DNA of 64,000 nucleotides from Charina bottae. Lineage: Eukaryota > Chordata > Lepidosauria > Squamata > Charinaidae. The stretch covers positions 5,507,001 through 5,571,000 of the forward strand of contig JALMGJ010000016.1 of assembly GCA_023362775.1 (NCBI GenBank), given 5' to 3'. Positions 44,535 to 55,044 of the stretch are shown here, piece by piece. Numbering within the stretch: the stretch's first letter is position 1; each line of letters opens with the position of its first letter. The translations under genes were made by a program, and so were the position numbers. The notes beneath the pieces are model-generated. The model was not told the origin of the DNA and did no database searches. It saw nothing but the letters and a program-made list of their open reading frames with translations.

Positions 44535-44830
44535 ATCGGAAGATCGCAAGTTTGGAGGTTCGAATCCCTAGCCCCGCGTGATGGAGTGAGCTCCTGCAGT
44601 AGCCCCAGCTCTTGCCAACCTAGCAATTTGAAAGCATGCAAATGCAAGTAGATTTATAGGTACCACTTCGGTGGGTAGGTAACAGCGTTCTGTGTGCATC
44701 AAGCCAGCCACATGACCATGGAAGTGTCTTTCGACAACGCTGGCTCTTCGGCTAACAAACGGAGATGAGCACCGGCCCCTAGAGTCGGACACGACTGCAC
44801 AAATGTGTGGGGGGATCCTTTACCTTTACC
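44535..44830 (+). repeat. tRNA-derived SINE with TACCTT tail
   Basis: B box GGTTCGAATCCC at 44557-44568; the A-box side is truncated. The body contains ACCACTTCGGTGGGTAGGTA, then ACGCTGGCTCTTCGGCTAA and CTAGAGTCGGACACGACTG. The tail is a (CCTTTA) repeat at 44816-44832. A minus-strand copy is at 57873-58130. It is not a functional tRNA gene. Confidence 0.85.
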
Positions 44831-44989
44831 TTATATAGTGGACAGAAATACATAGAATAGTGGTAGGAAGGAAATAATTCAGTAAAATACTTTTGGGGGA
44901 AGGAAGTTGATTTAGAGATATTTCTTTTTTTTCTTTTTTAATATAAGGGAAGGAGCAATTGCATTTAGTGATTTGTATATGTGCTAATG

Positions 44990-45251
44990 AGGGAATGATA
45001 TTAAAGGCAAAACTGAAGTACTTTGGCCACATAATGAGAAGACAGGATACCCTGGAGAAGAAGCTGATGCTAGGGAAAGTGGAAGGCAAAAGGAAGAGGG
45101 GCCGACCAAGGGCAAGATGGATGGATGATATTCTGGAGGTGACAGACTCAACCATGGGGGAGCTGGGGATGGTGACGGCTGACAGGAAGCTCTGGCGTGG
45201 GCTGGTCCATGAAGTCACGAAGAGTCGGAAGTGACTGAACGAATAAACAAC
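44990..45251 (+). mobile_element. 5'-truncated RTE LINE 3' end (262 bp)
   Basis: Bounded by the 13-bp target duplication ATATGTGCTAATG (44977-44989 and 45252-45264). It encodes the last part of RTE ORF2 (LKAKLKYFGHIMRRQDTLEK, then KRGRPRARWMDDILEV) and ends TGACTGAACGAATAAACAAC. Both protein and tail match the element at 55045-57409, so they belong to one subfamily, distinct from the BovB at 24203. Confidence 0.93.
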
Positions 45252-45306
45252 ATATGTGCTAATGGAATGATTTATAGAAATAATGTGATCCTGGTTTGAT
45301 ATAGAG

Positions 45307-45568
45307 CAGGGGTGGGCAACGTCAGGCCCGCGGGCTGTATAAGGCCTGCGGGGCTACCGCCTAAGGTCTGCGGGCCTCCCGCCCGCAAACCCTGCCCCTT
45401 CCATGCAATTGGCTTCCACCCACAAACCCCACCCCCCAGTGCTTGTGATTGGCTCCTGCCCGCAAACTCCAGCCCCCGGTCTGCGGAAATCCCAGAAACC
45501 CTCCCCCCCCGGTCCCCAGTTATAAATATCCAAATGGCCCTTGGCAGAAAAAAGGTTCCCCACCCCTG
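45307..45568. mobile_element. hAT-type MITE, 262 bp, CAGGGGTGGG ends
   Basis: The ends CAGGGGTGGGCAACG and GGTTCCCCACCCCTG are flanked by the perfect 8-bp duplication ATATAGAG (45299-45306 and 45569-45576). The inside contains diverged units of the 35-bp minisatellite found in the 11009-13528 element (TTCCATGCAATTGGCTTCC, then GTGATTGGCTCCTGCC). No coding capacity. Confidence 0.92.
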
Positions 45569-45773
45569 ATATAGAGTAAGGGGTTGATTATGGAAATTGC
45601 TGTATATTCTTGTTGTTGAAAGTCAGAAGTCACTTCTTTATATAATCTTTAAAAAATCTTTTTCTTAAGTTTCACACTTTTTAAGTTTTTTTTAAATTTT
45701 TTAATTTTTTGTAGTTTTTATCTTTACTTCAAACTCAATAAAATTCTTATTATGAAAAAAAAAAAGTTCCTAC

Positions 45774-46632
45774 AAAAAGCATATCCATGCATACTGAGGG
45801 TCAGGACTAGGCCAAAGGCAGAAATAAAGTATATATTTGAAATAACTTATAAATAAACTGTTTGTTTTATATCACAGAGAATGAAAAATCTCCCCTGTTT
45901 GGTAAAGCACCTTGTCTTATTCTTGATCATATCCGTGTGATCTATGAAATAGCATTCTAGAGCCTTAAGACTAAGAAACACCATCTGAGGATACATCTAG
46001 ATGTATTTGAAGGACTTGACTTCAGTATTTTCCTGACAGCCACCACATTTATATGGATCCTAAGATATCTCAAATAATGTGTAGCTAAAAAATTTCCCAT
46101 ATACTGTGCTGCACAGCTGAAGGCAACCATAGAGTACTTGGACAAAGTGAGAGATATCTCAAAAACATTCTTGTCAGCTGCATGGAACAATAACTGTATG
46201 ATTATCCAGAAAAAGACAGATCACTTTGTTTCATTTGTGTCTATGGACCTCAACAAGGCCATTATGGCATTGTAAAAGTACAGAGAAACCTTTTCAGTAA
46301 GAAATTTTTCACTAGTTTCCATTAAAAGGATAATTAGTAACAAGAAGAGCTGGAGAAAGAGTCTGCAGAATCGTGCATATTAAACACCACATCATTTCAG
46401 TAGATTACCTTTTGGCATGAAGCCAGCAATTGAATTCTTCTAACAAAAGAACCTTGAGTGTAGAAGGCATGAAAATCATTGCAGATGAAAATAATGACAG
46501 CTACTACTACTGAGGAACAATAAGTAGCCCTCATACATGGTCACAGCACATCAGAGGTATATAAAGTCAACATACTGTACATAGACAATTTTCAGTCTTT
46601 ATTGACTAAGGTCAGATGCATAATACATATCA
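45774..46632. other. unassigned sequence
   Basis: No recognised feature. Confidence 0.45.
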
Positions 46633-47600
46633 TATCAAATCTTTATTATGAGCACAGAGCAGCATCAAGGGGTGGTGTAAATTCTAGACAGACAGACAGA
46701 CAGACATGATAGACAGACTGATATATTATTTTTAAATATAAAAAGTGAAAACCTAAAAGGAGTTACAAAAAGTTAGAAGGTGTATATATGGTAAGATAAG
46801 AGTAGTGCAAATGTCTCTGTAGTACAAGCACTGAAGAAGCACATGCTCTCTTGTTTCTGTTACATCTAGAGTTGCAGGGGCATTGTTGCTCCAAGTACAG
46901 AGTCTCCCTATATCGGCTTTTGAGGACAGCTGAGGGGAAGATATGGCCTTGTGCAGAGTAAAGGCCCTTCTGTGTTTATGGACTTCCAATTTAGCTAGGG
47001 AGGCCATGAGGAAGGTAGAATATCTGTTGGTTTCACTGCAAAGAAAGTGTGGGGCCCTGGCTAGGTCTGACTAGCACACTATATCTATTATACACTGTTT
47101 AATAAGTGCTTTGGTCTGCTGATACCCCATGCTGAATAGGAGACCTGGAGAGAAGCCCAAGGACAAGATTTTAGTTGCCGCTGCCTGTTTCCATGTGGAT
47201 TGAAAGTCATAGCTCATAGTTAGTGTGGCAAGGCCAAGAGAAAAGAAAAATAATCTGAGCCAACAGTTGAGGATGGTCTCCCACACTCTAGCCTCCACTT
47301 TCATTTAGCCTATCTCTAGTTGCAAGGTGGCACTGAAGGGACTGGAAGAGCTACTCTTAGAAATTTGCATTGTACAAACTCTAGTAGTACAAAATTAGAG
47401 AAGGGGGCAGCTGGGCACCATAGAGAAATTGTGCTAACAGCTTGGCTTCCAATAATTTGAGAGTTGTGGGTATATTGTATAAGACTCTTGCCTTAAGGTA
47501 TTTGAAGGTGGAAGTTGAATTCCTCTGTGCATTTTCAGCATGGGACATATTTTTCATAGAGGCAATAGAGTTGAAAAGGGCCACTAAAACTACTAAATCC
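46633..47600 (-). pseudogene. ingi/Vingi-like LINE, copy 3, 3' end only
   Basis: Minus-strand segments STFKYLKARVLYNIPTTLKL and EAKLLAQFLYGAQLPP (47584-47381), VWETILNCWLRLFFFSLGLA (about 47290-47220) and HKHRRAFTLHKAI...ETREHVLLQCLYY (47007-46753) align in order with copies 1 and 2. The 3' UTR at 46633-46752 contains a GACA microsatellite (about 46683-46707). At least three frame breaks make it the most decayed of the three. It is 5'-truncated near 47600. Confidence 0.75.
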
Positions 47601-48824
47601 TACCTCCTGCTCAAAGGTAATCAGGATTGAATATAGAGAAATAAGGGATACCAGGATGATATAAATTAGCAACAACTGGTTTGGATGTATCCACATTCTT
47701 ATTAGGGACTTCTCATTGCTGCCACCCTGTTCTTCCAATTTCCCTCCTTCAGGCCTTCCCCCAGTGATCTTCTCACTTCTATTGCCAATATTGGCAGCCT
47801 GCCTCCCTGCTCTTTCCAGCATCTTCCTGCCAGCCCATCCCCTCTTGATCTTCTCAATAATTTCCCTACTGCCACCAATCTTCTTGATGACCTGCCCACC
47901 CCTACCTTCAATTGTATGTTTTATAACAGTTTTAAAAATAATGTGTTTTATCCAGTGTAGTGAGAATGACAAAATATGAATTAAAAAGGGGGAAGATGGG
48001 AGGGATGTCCATGTGAAACAAACTAAACTAGCTAGCTAATACCCCTGATGAGGTTATGTACCTGAAGTGGAACGATGAGGAGTGGTCTTATGTGGTGGAA
48101 GAGGCAAAACAGAAGAACCCTGAGGAAGACCCAGCCATTTATTCCATCCATTCCTAATGCAATTCTCCAAGATATCTCAAAGAGACAAATTAGAGGAAAA
48201 GTCAACGTGAGCTGCTTTAGAAACCAGAGAATGTCCCAACGACTCTCAAGACACCAGAACAAGATTAGCAGGCAGTTTCCTGGACCTGAACCAGACAGCA
48301 TAGACAACTTCCCTTGAATTCAGGTATTTTGTTATAAACTCTCACCCCAGTGGTGAGCCAAGTTCCAGTGGCACTGAATCTCTGTATATGCAATTCCCAG
48401 GTCCCTCTTCTAATCTTTTCCACACAATTACAACCTAAAGTATGCTAGACTGAGAGACAGAGTGCCTGGTCCAAAGTCACTCAGTGAGTTTCTATGGAAG
48501 AACCATTGCACCCCACTTTGTCTTTCAATTTTTCTTTAGGAAAATCTGGTAGCAACTACGAAGTGATTCCTGTATCTGCTGAGCAGATTAATGATTTTAC
48601 CAAGAAACTGTATTGATAATCCTACAATAGGATGCCTTGTTTTATGTTTGTGGAACAAAGGAAAACTCAAAATTATCTTACCGCATAGTAGGATAACTTC
48701 ACTTATGGAGTAAGGTTTTGTAAAGATTTGGGAAACTGGGTTTTTCCTTTTTAAAGCTCTAATCCAAAGGAAAGCCACCATGTAAACAAATAATGTAGAT
48801 ATGAAGTGGTTAGCAAAATGGTTA
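47601..48824. other. unassigned sequence
   Basis: No recognised gene. A C/T-rich stretch at about 47715-47900 opens frames on both strands without known motifs. A weak hammerhead-like string near 48043 was rejected. Confidence 0.45.
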
Positions 48825-49600
48825 TTGAATCATTCAGTTGCTTCCAGTTCTTTGTGACTGACAGACATCATTTCACCAGGACTGGCTCTCAGTAACTGTT
48901 TCTTGTAAACTCATACTTGTACTATCAGTGATAATATCTAGGCACCTTGTCTTCTGTCAGCCTCTTTTTTATTGTCTTTAATTTTCCCAAGCATCAGTGT
49001 TTTTTCCAATGACTCTTGCCTTTGCATTATATGTCCAAAAATATCTAATATTTAGTTTCATTATTATTACTTCCAATAAGCAGTCTGGTTTTTCTTCATG
49101 TAGTAGTATATGATTTGTTCCTCCTGTGTCCTATAGTACCACAAATTGAAGGCATCATTTTTTCTTGTTCAGCCTTTCTGAAGGTCCAGTTTTCACAGCT
49201 ACACATTGCAACAGGGAAAATCATACTCCTGAGATTAAATACCTCTGTGGTCAGCATGATGTCTATACATTTTAATATTTGTCTGTATCAGTCATAATAT
49301 TTCTCCTAAGTAGCAGATAATTCTATTTCATGCCTTTTACTCACCATTCTGGTGAATTTTTGAGCCTAGCAAGATAAAGTCTATCACTACTCCACATTCT
49401 TGTCCACCTATTGGCATTGGGCTGGCATTACCTGTTTACATAAACTTATGGTTTGTTTGTTTGTTTTAACTGAACTGCAGATTGGTTTCTGCATTCTCAT
49501 CTTTCACATTCAACAAGAGATTCCTGGAGTCTTCTTTGCTTCCAACCATCAAAGTGGTTTCATCATATTTTAGTTATTGATGTTTCTCCAAGCATGTTTA
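48825..49600 (-). mobile_element. old, degenerate RTE LINE fragment
   Basis: The minus strand matches the layout of the antisense of RTE elements, for example plus-strand TTCTGAAGGTCCAGTTTTCA followed by CAGCTACACATTGC (about 49178-49208), and CAACCATCAAAGTGGTTTCAT (about 49543). These correspond to the KAMVFPV...CESW and MAES...YADD regions. Many stops and deletions; no open frame survives. It is the oldest-looking RTE in the window. Confidence 0.65.
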
Positions 49601-50480
49601 GCAAAATACGACAAATTAAAGAGGCTTCATAGCTTTTGGAATGGAAATTAATTGGATTTTTGGTATCATTTTCAAGGTTTGTATTGTTCTTCCTTTGACC
49701 AGAAATAAATGTCAAGCAGGAGCAAGTGGTAGGTTTGACATTCTTTGCTTCTGAAAATGTGAATTGATCATTCTTCTCTTCAGAGAAAGCCCACTCAAGG
49801 CTATTTATACCATGCATATGTCTGTATGGCCACAAACATATATTAAGAAAAAAGGATTAATAAACGTATAGGTTGTTCTCTAAGATGAAATAGTAAAAAC
49901 TGGAAATGCTGAACAGTAGATTAAAAAATATATAAAAATAACAAGCTGAAATGAGAGTAGTTACTGCCGGAACGCTTATCAAACCAAAGCTTTTTAAAAA
50001 GAGGTTACACCTTCATGCTATGAAACCATCATTTTTTTTTTGCTGTAAACAACTCAACAAATACAATATTTTCTCTCAGGCACGGATAATTACATGGGAA
50101 ATTTCACATCTAGAATCCCCTTGAGAAAATTTTGCCAGGCTTAACAAAATTCTCTTGTTTTTCCTTGAAATTATTCACAATGTTATCGATGTTTAATGCA
50201 GAAAAAAAATCCAAATTCATCACAGAATTTGGATTTTTTGAACTGTAACTAAGTAGATGCTAATTTGAAAAATGGATAGGGGAGCCTGCAGAGACAGGCA
50301 ACTAAGCAAGAAACTTAAAGAAGAATTCTAAGAGCAAGAGTAAAATCAATTCCATGACTCTGAGATCTGTGTTCATGGCTATTATCCTTCCCTCTCTTAC
50401 TTCATCTCTCCACCCAATATATCACTTAAGAGTGGAAATGGCCTCATTCCTCTTATATACATAATCCCTATAGCTCATAC
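49601..50480. other. unassigned sequence with a small hairpin
   Basis: No gene or transposon recognised. A 15-bp perfect inverted repeat with a 6-base loop lies at 50204-50218 and 50225-50239 (AAAAAATCCAAATTC and its complement). Confidence 0.45.
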
Positions 50481-50713
50481 TTTTTTTTTCTTTTTGGTTG
50501 CCTTCAAGTCAGGTTCTTTTTACACCTGTCAATTGCCTGGACTAGTCCCTGCAGTTTTCATGGCAAAATTTGGTTTGCCATTGCCTTCTTTCTAGGGCTA
50601 AGAGAGAGTGACTGGCCCAAGGTCACCCAGCTGGCTTTCGCCTAAGATGGGACTAGAACTCCTGGTCTCCTGGTTTCTAGCTTGATGACTTAACCACTTC
50701 ACCAAACTGGCTA
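50481..50713 (-). repeat. tRNA-derived SINE, long form, minus strand (second copy)
   Basis: Same organisation as 40623-40868: head at the right (GCCAGTTTGGTGAAGTGGTT on minus), middle GCCAGCTGGGTGACC, and 3' part corresponding to GGTTGCCTTCAAGTCAGG on plus, with an oligo-T run at 50481-50489 as the tail. More diverged than the other copy. Confidence 0.85.
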
Positions 50714-51116
50714 TCTCAGTTCACACCTTATGTATGCCAAATTAAAAGTTTCAGGTTTCCTTATGAGAGTCCATATAAGTATTATAGACTGTTAATGTAA
50801 AGCATGGAACATGCAGCACAGAATTGGGATAATTTTTTCATACCCTTTCAATTTCTACTTTGCAAACATTGCCATTAGAGGGTTGTTTTCCTGAGACATT
50901 ATGTGAAACATGTATGTGAAAAGAACGTAAATTACAAAGTTGTTGTTAGACATGGAGTCCAGTATTATTTAGAGAACATGTGGCACTGATTTATTTTTAG
51001 GGAACAACATTTTGCTGATTACTGACAACCTCTTCAGAAAAAAGAGTATAGTCTGAAATTCTTGGAAGTTGTCCCAATAGAAATGACAATATATTCCTGG
51101 ACTAGCAATTTTGTGA
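50714..51116. other. unassigned sequence
   Basis: No recognised feature. Confidence 0.45.
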
Positions 51117-51121
51117 ATGGC

Positions 51122-51453
51122 TGCAGAGGGCATAGGGAATGGCCTTGAAGGACTGGAGGAAGGGCCACTATCAAGGCAACAATCAGATAAGTGGGGATTG
51201 AGCCCCTTCCAAGAAACTAATTTGAGAAAACACCTCAGACAAGACTCTCCATAGTTCACATGAAGATCAATGAGGAAAGAGGAAGCACATTCAGAGTTGC
51301 AAGTTTCTGTTACTATAGTTACATTACTGCTACAGTATATGAATAATCCATATGCTGCTTCCGGTCAAGTATACCCAACCTTTTGGAGAAAAATCCAATT
51401 TTAGTTAGAATTCCCCGTTGGGGGGAGATGGGCGGTCATATAAATTAAATAAA

Positions 51454-51501
<48 letters not shown>

Positions 51502-51576
51502 TAGTTATAACAATAAAAGTAGTCCTGACCTATATGGCATTGGTTTCTTGGTCTGGTCCACCTTGTAGGGCTGACA
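51122..51576 (+). repeat. solo LTR of an endogenous retrovirus, split by an insertion
   Basis: Starts TGCAGAGGGC and ends GGGCTGACA, flanked by ATGGC on both sides (51117-51121 and 51577-51581). Removing the insertion and one copy of its duplication leaves about 269 bp, matching the 268-bp LTR at 28711-28978. It shares with that LTR GGGAATGGCCTTG-like, TTGCAAG...TTCTGTTA-like and CTTGTAGGGCTGACA-like blocks. AATAAA is at about 51512. Confidence 0.8.
51322..51499 (+). mobile_element. chimeric insertion: captured 74-bp inverted sequence plus L2-like tail
   Basis: Flanked by TATAGTTA (51314-51321 and 51500-51507). The left part (51324-51397) is the exact reverse complement of 51872-51945. The right part is the last 60 or so bases of the L2-like tail (CCGTTGGGGGGAGATGGGCG, then AAAT and AAT repeats to 51499). 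The structure suggests retroposition with template switching. Confidence 0.82.
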
Positions 51577-51871
51577 ATGGCACAATAACATTTTTAAGTC
51601 ACAATAAGCTACTCTCCAAGTCATTAACAGTTTGGATCTTGTAAATTCAGATGCTTAGCAAGCACTTTCATCCTGTAGTATCTCAGGAAAAAAAAGACAT
51701 CCTGTTGCTGACCCGTGATTGTTTTTTTCTCTTCAAGTGATAGAGAGTTCTCAGTCAAAGTAAGAAGTTAAGCAATCTTGATGTTCAGTTTAAATTTGTA
51801 TTAGTTAAGAAAGTTTTGGCCCTTTCACACAGCTTTAGGCTCCTCTCCTCATACTGATGGGAGGGTAAAAA

Positions 51872-51945
51872 TGGATTTTTCTCCAAAAGGTTGGGTATAC
51901 TTGACCGGAAGCAGCATATGGATTATTCATATACTGTAGCAGTAA
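51872..51945 (-). repeat. 74-bp inverted partner of 51324-51397
   Basis: Identical over 74 bp in opposite orientation to the left half of the chimeric insertion 474 bp upstream. It has no L2-like tail or duplication of its own, so it is probably the source copy. Confidence 0.9.
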
Positions 51946-53639
51946 AATTTATTCAGCTATGTTGCCATTCCTTAATTAGTGTAATTTTGTTAGGCTTCAG
52001 AATTTAGCAAATACTACATACTATTGCATGTCTGCTATCAAATACTGTCATATACTAAACGCTGCCTCATGCCAGTTATCAGTGTGAAGCCTACTATACG
52101 AAAGCTCTGAAATCCTGCTATTAAGTAATCAAATATTAAATATCAATATTGAAATATGTACTATGATTGAAGGTCAAATGCAATATGTTCAGCTGACAAT
52201 ATCTCACATGGGAGTTTCACTTGGAAGTAAAACAACATTCCCTGATTTCACATCTATCAGGGAAATCCATGACTAATCATGTTCATAACATAGGCATTAG
52301 TATTTTCTCTGCTTGTTCAAACAAACAGTAATCACTCTGATAAGGTATAATTAATGTCAGTAGGTCATTGTGATAAGACCTCCAATTTGAGAGTTGACTG
52401 GAAATAACTTTAATCCATTCCATAAAAGATAATGAAACACATATAAAGAAATGTATATTTATATAACACTCTCACTTAGTGTTGTTGAGAGCCAGTTGAA
52501 GTTCAAGCAGAGTTTGAAATCCTTATCAATCCTCCTGAAGTGTTCAGACCATCCATTAAGGACTTTTGTATGTTTATGTAAATAATTTAAAATGAGTTGT
52601 CAGTTAGAAATCAGCATCAAACATGATTATAGAAATATTTTGCATTGGTGTTATAAGAAATCACTAAAACCTACATGGATTGCTCTCACCAAAAAAAAAT
52701 CACAATAAAGTGGAATTTACGATTCCAGTAATAAACATAATGACATTTTTTAAACATTTTCAGTAAAGCTAGCCCACTTCCCTGCACACTTTTTGTAAAT
52801 GGGTTTGCTGTTAATATTGCCCTTTGGACAATATATTACATAATTACATATCCTTTATTAGCTAGGTTTTGTTTTGTTGTAGCAGTCACCTTTTTGCTAT
52901 TATCCTTTTTTATTTTTTTACATTGGTGCATTTTAAAAATTTTAATATTTACATTGGTCTTGGTTGTTTCATGTAGAAAAGTTAGTGTCAACTGACTGTT
53001 GATGGCAACCAGTCTCTTTCAAGTAGGACTAAGTTCGGATTTCATTCAAGATGTAAATAATTAGTTATAATAAGCCATATATAAACTTTTTGTAATGTGC
53101 ATAAAGGACCATTGCAATTGATCACTGCATGTTGGCAATCTTTTTAAGCAGTAGACATCATAGTAAGGTTTCTATGGTGACACTAACACTCCATAAAAAT
53201 TAAAAAGGACATGAAATTTCACGAGACTGTCACATTCTGTAGCTTTAACATTGAGACTGCACATTAAAACATCAACAAGGTTTCAGCATTGTCAACAAAA
53301 ATCCCATGAAATTCCAAGTGAGGCATTGGTGAACTAAGATGTCTTCAGAAGAGCAGATACGACAATGTTGGCAAAGACTGAAGGACCAGTGATAAGCCTC
53401 ATCTAACAGAACCTCTCCAAATAAGGAGATAATGAGAAATCACCCACTTGTGCTCCTGATGGCTGCTCCTCGTGAGGAGACTGCAGGACAGTGGTTGACC
53501 TGTGGGTCTGAGTGCCAGGAGACAAGGGAAGCCATCTAGCTCTCAACCATGGTGCAGCCTTTAAGGACACTGGGTTCATCAACCTCACTTTCTAAACACA
53601 TTTGGATTTACAATTATTTCAAAGTTAAAAGAAGTCTTC
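51946..53639. other. unassigned AT-rich sequence
   Basis: No recognised gene or transposon. The small minus-strand frame at 53403-53588 has no known motif. Confidence 0.45.
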
Positions 53640-53991
53640 CAAGCAACAAGTTTGAAAAGCTACCTGGTGAGTAAATCTTCATCCTCAAATAGAAGAAAAA
53701 TTAAATAACAGTTTAAAGAACTTAAAAAATATAAAATAAAGGGCAAAAAGCTAAATAAGAATTTAATTCAAGAAAGTTTTAAGTGGACTAAGGGACCAGA
53801 AAAATTTGGAATATTGGAACTTTTCCTAAGCTTTTTTGAAATAACTTTTGCTAACGTTTTTGAAATAATAAGATAAATAAAACAATTATCTTCATGGGAA
53901 CCTAAATGGTTTAGCCAACCAGGAAAGAGATGACAATTGAGATTTTATAGAAATTGGACACTAGAGGGGACTAAAGTTCCAGGAAGGAAAA

Positions 53992-54025
53992 AGAGGAGAG
54001 GAGAGGAGAGGAGAGGAGAGGAGAA
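53992..54025. repeat. (GGAGA)n microsatellite
   Basis: Six to seven GAGGA pentanucleotide units. Confidence 0.95.
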
Positions 54026-54169
54026 GGAGACAAACCTGTTTTTAATTTTAATTTTGGATTCAAAAGAAAAGTAGTGAAACTCACAAAATGACAGATAAAG
54101 GTATGACACTTGAGACATTTCAAAGGATCTTTGAAGAATTGGGAGCAAAACTTGTAGTTAAATGGACAG

Positions 54170-54300
54170 CAGTAATTTATTTACAGTCATATTTATTTAT
54201 ATTGTATTTTAATATTTTTACTGTAAACCGCCCAGAGTACCCCATTGGGGGAGATGGGCAGTCATATAAATTTAAATAATAAATAAATAAAATAATAAAT
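54170..54300 (+). repeat. L2-like LINE 3' tail
   Basis: ACCGCCCAGAGTACCCC / GGGGGAGATGGGCAGT inverted repeat at about 54227-54262 followed by AAAT repeats. It interrupts the small coding region starting at 54088. Confidence 0.78.
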
Positions 54301-55044
54301 AATTACTGCACCTGCTAATGCATTTCTTGAAAAAGATTCTAAAGAGGAAACAAAAGATGAAAAAGAGAAAAATGTGGAAGAATTTACAGACTGACAAAAT
54401 GAAGAGATGAAACAAATTTCAGTTGATATAGAAAGACTGGAAAATAAAGAAATTATGGATTATAAAACAGATGGCACTTAAAGTGGAAATACAAATGATA
54501 AGCCAAGAGATGAAAAATGACCTGGACAAAGACTAATTAATGGTTTTACAAAAGAGGGTTTCTAAAGTTTTGAAAAAAGATTTGAGATGGAAGAAAGCTG
54601 GAATGGAGATTCAAATCCATGAAAGCAACTTGATGAATTAAAGGTAAAATTTGTTAGAAACAAAAAAAAAGGGGGGAAATACAAGTCTGAATAGTCTCAT
54701 CAAGGGTAAAATAAAAAATACTGCCATAAAATGCTTGAAACCCTTTATAGACTTTTTGCAGATACCTGGACAGAAATGACAATAATTTTTGGATTTGTGA
54801 ATGGAAAAGGGGGGGATTATGGGAAGAAGTGGATTATGTCCATAATTTTATAGGGGGTGGGGAAATATTAAATGTGCTTGTACTTTTTGTGAGAAGATCA
54901 GTAGTCACTTCCTTAAATATTCTTTTTTCTATTTCTTTCCTTTTTTCTTTCTTTTTCTATTTTCTTTCTTTTTCTTTTTGCACTTCGTATTTCTTTTCTT
55001 TCTATTTTCTATTTTCTTTTTGATATTAGTTTGGCTTATCTTTT

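Larger units (their letters stand above)
43784..45773 (+). mobile_element. unassigned polyadenylated retroposon, invaded by three elements
   Basis: The right end carries AATAAAATTC (about 45738) and a poly-A tract (about 45754-45765), so it is a plus-strand retroposon. Near the left, two overlapping frames read MDNFKEILSEFRCELKQTYK (43828-44022) and KIETEVFIQRPDEDYILVVK (within 43784-44284), which together look like a frameshifted small coding region. It is interrupted by a SINE (44535-44830), an RTE fragment (44990-45251) and a hAT-type MITE (45307-45568). An ORF1-only relative of L1 (HAL1-like) is my best guess; no diagnostic domain was seen. Confidence 0.45.

Noticed and set aside
44535..44830. 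tRNA gene suggested by the B box GGTTCGAATCCC
   Set aside because: There is no full cloverleaf or A box, and the sequence continues as a SINE body with a simple-repeat tail.
48043..48072. Hammerhead-like string CTGATGAGGTTATGTACCTG
   Set aside because: The core CUGAUGA and a 3-bp stem GGT/ACC are present, but the next segment reads GAAGT, not GAAA. There is no Penelope coding sequence nearby, so it is most likely chance.
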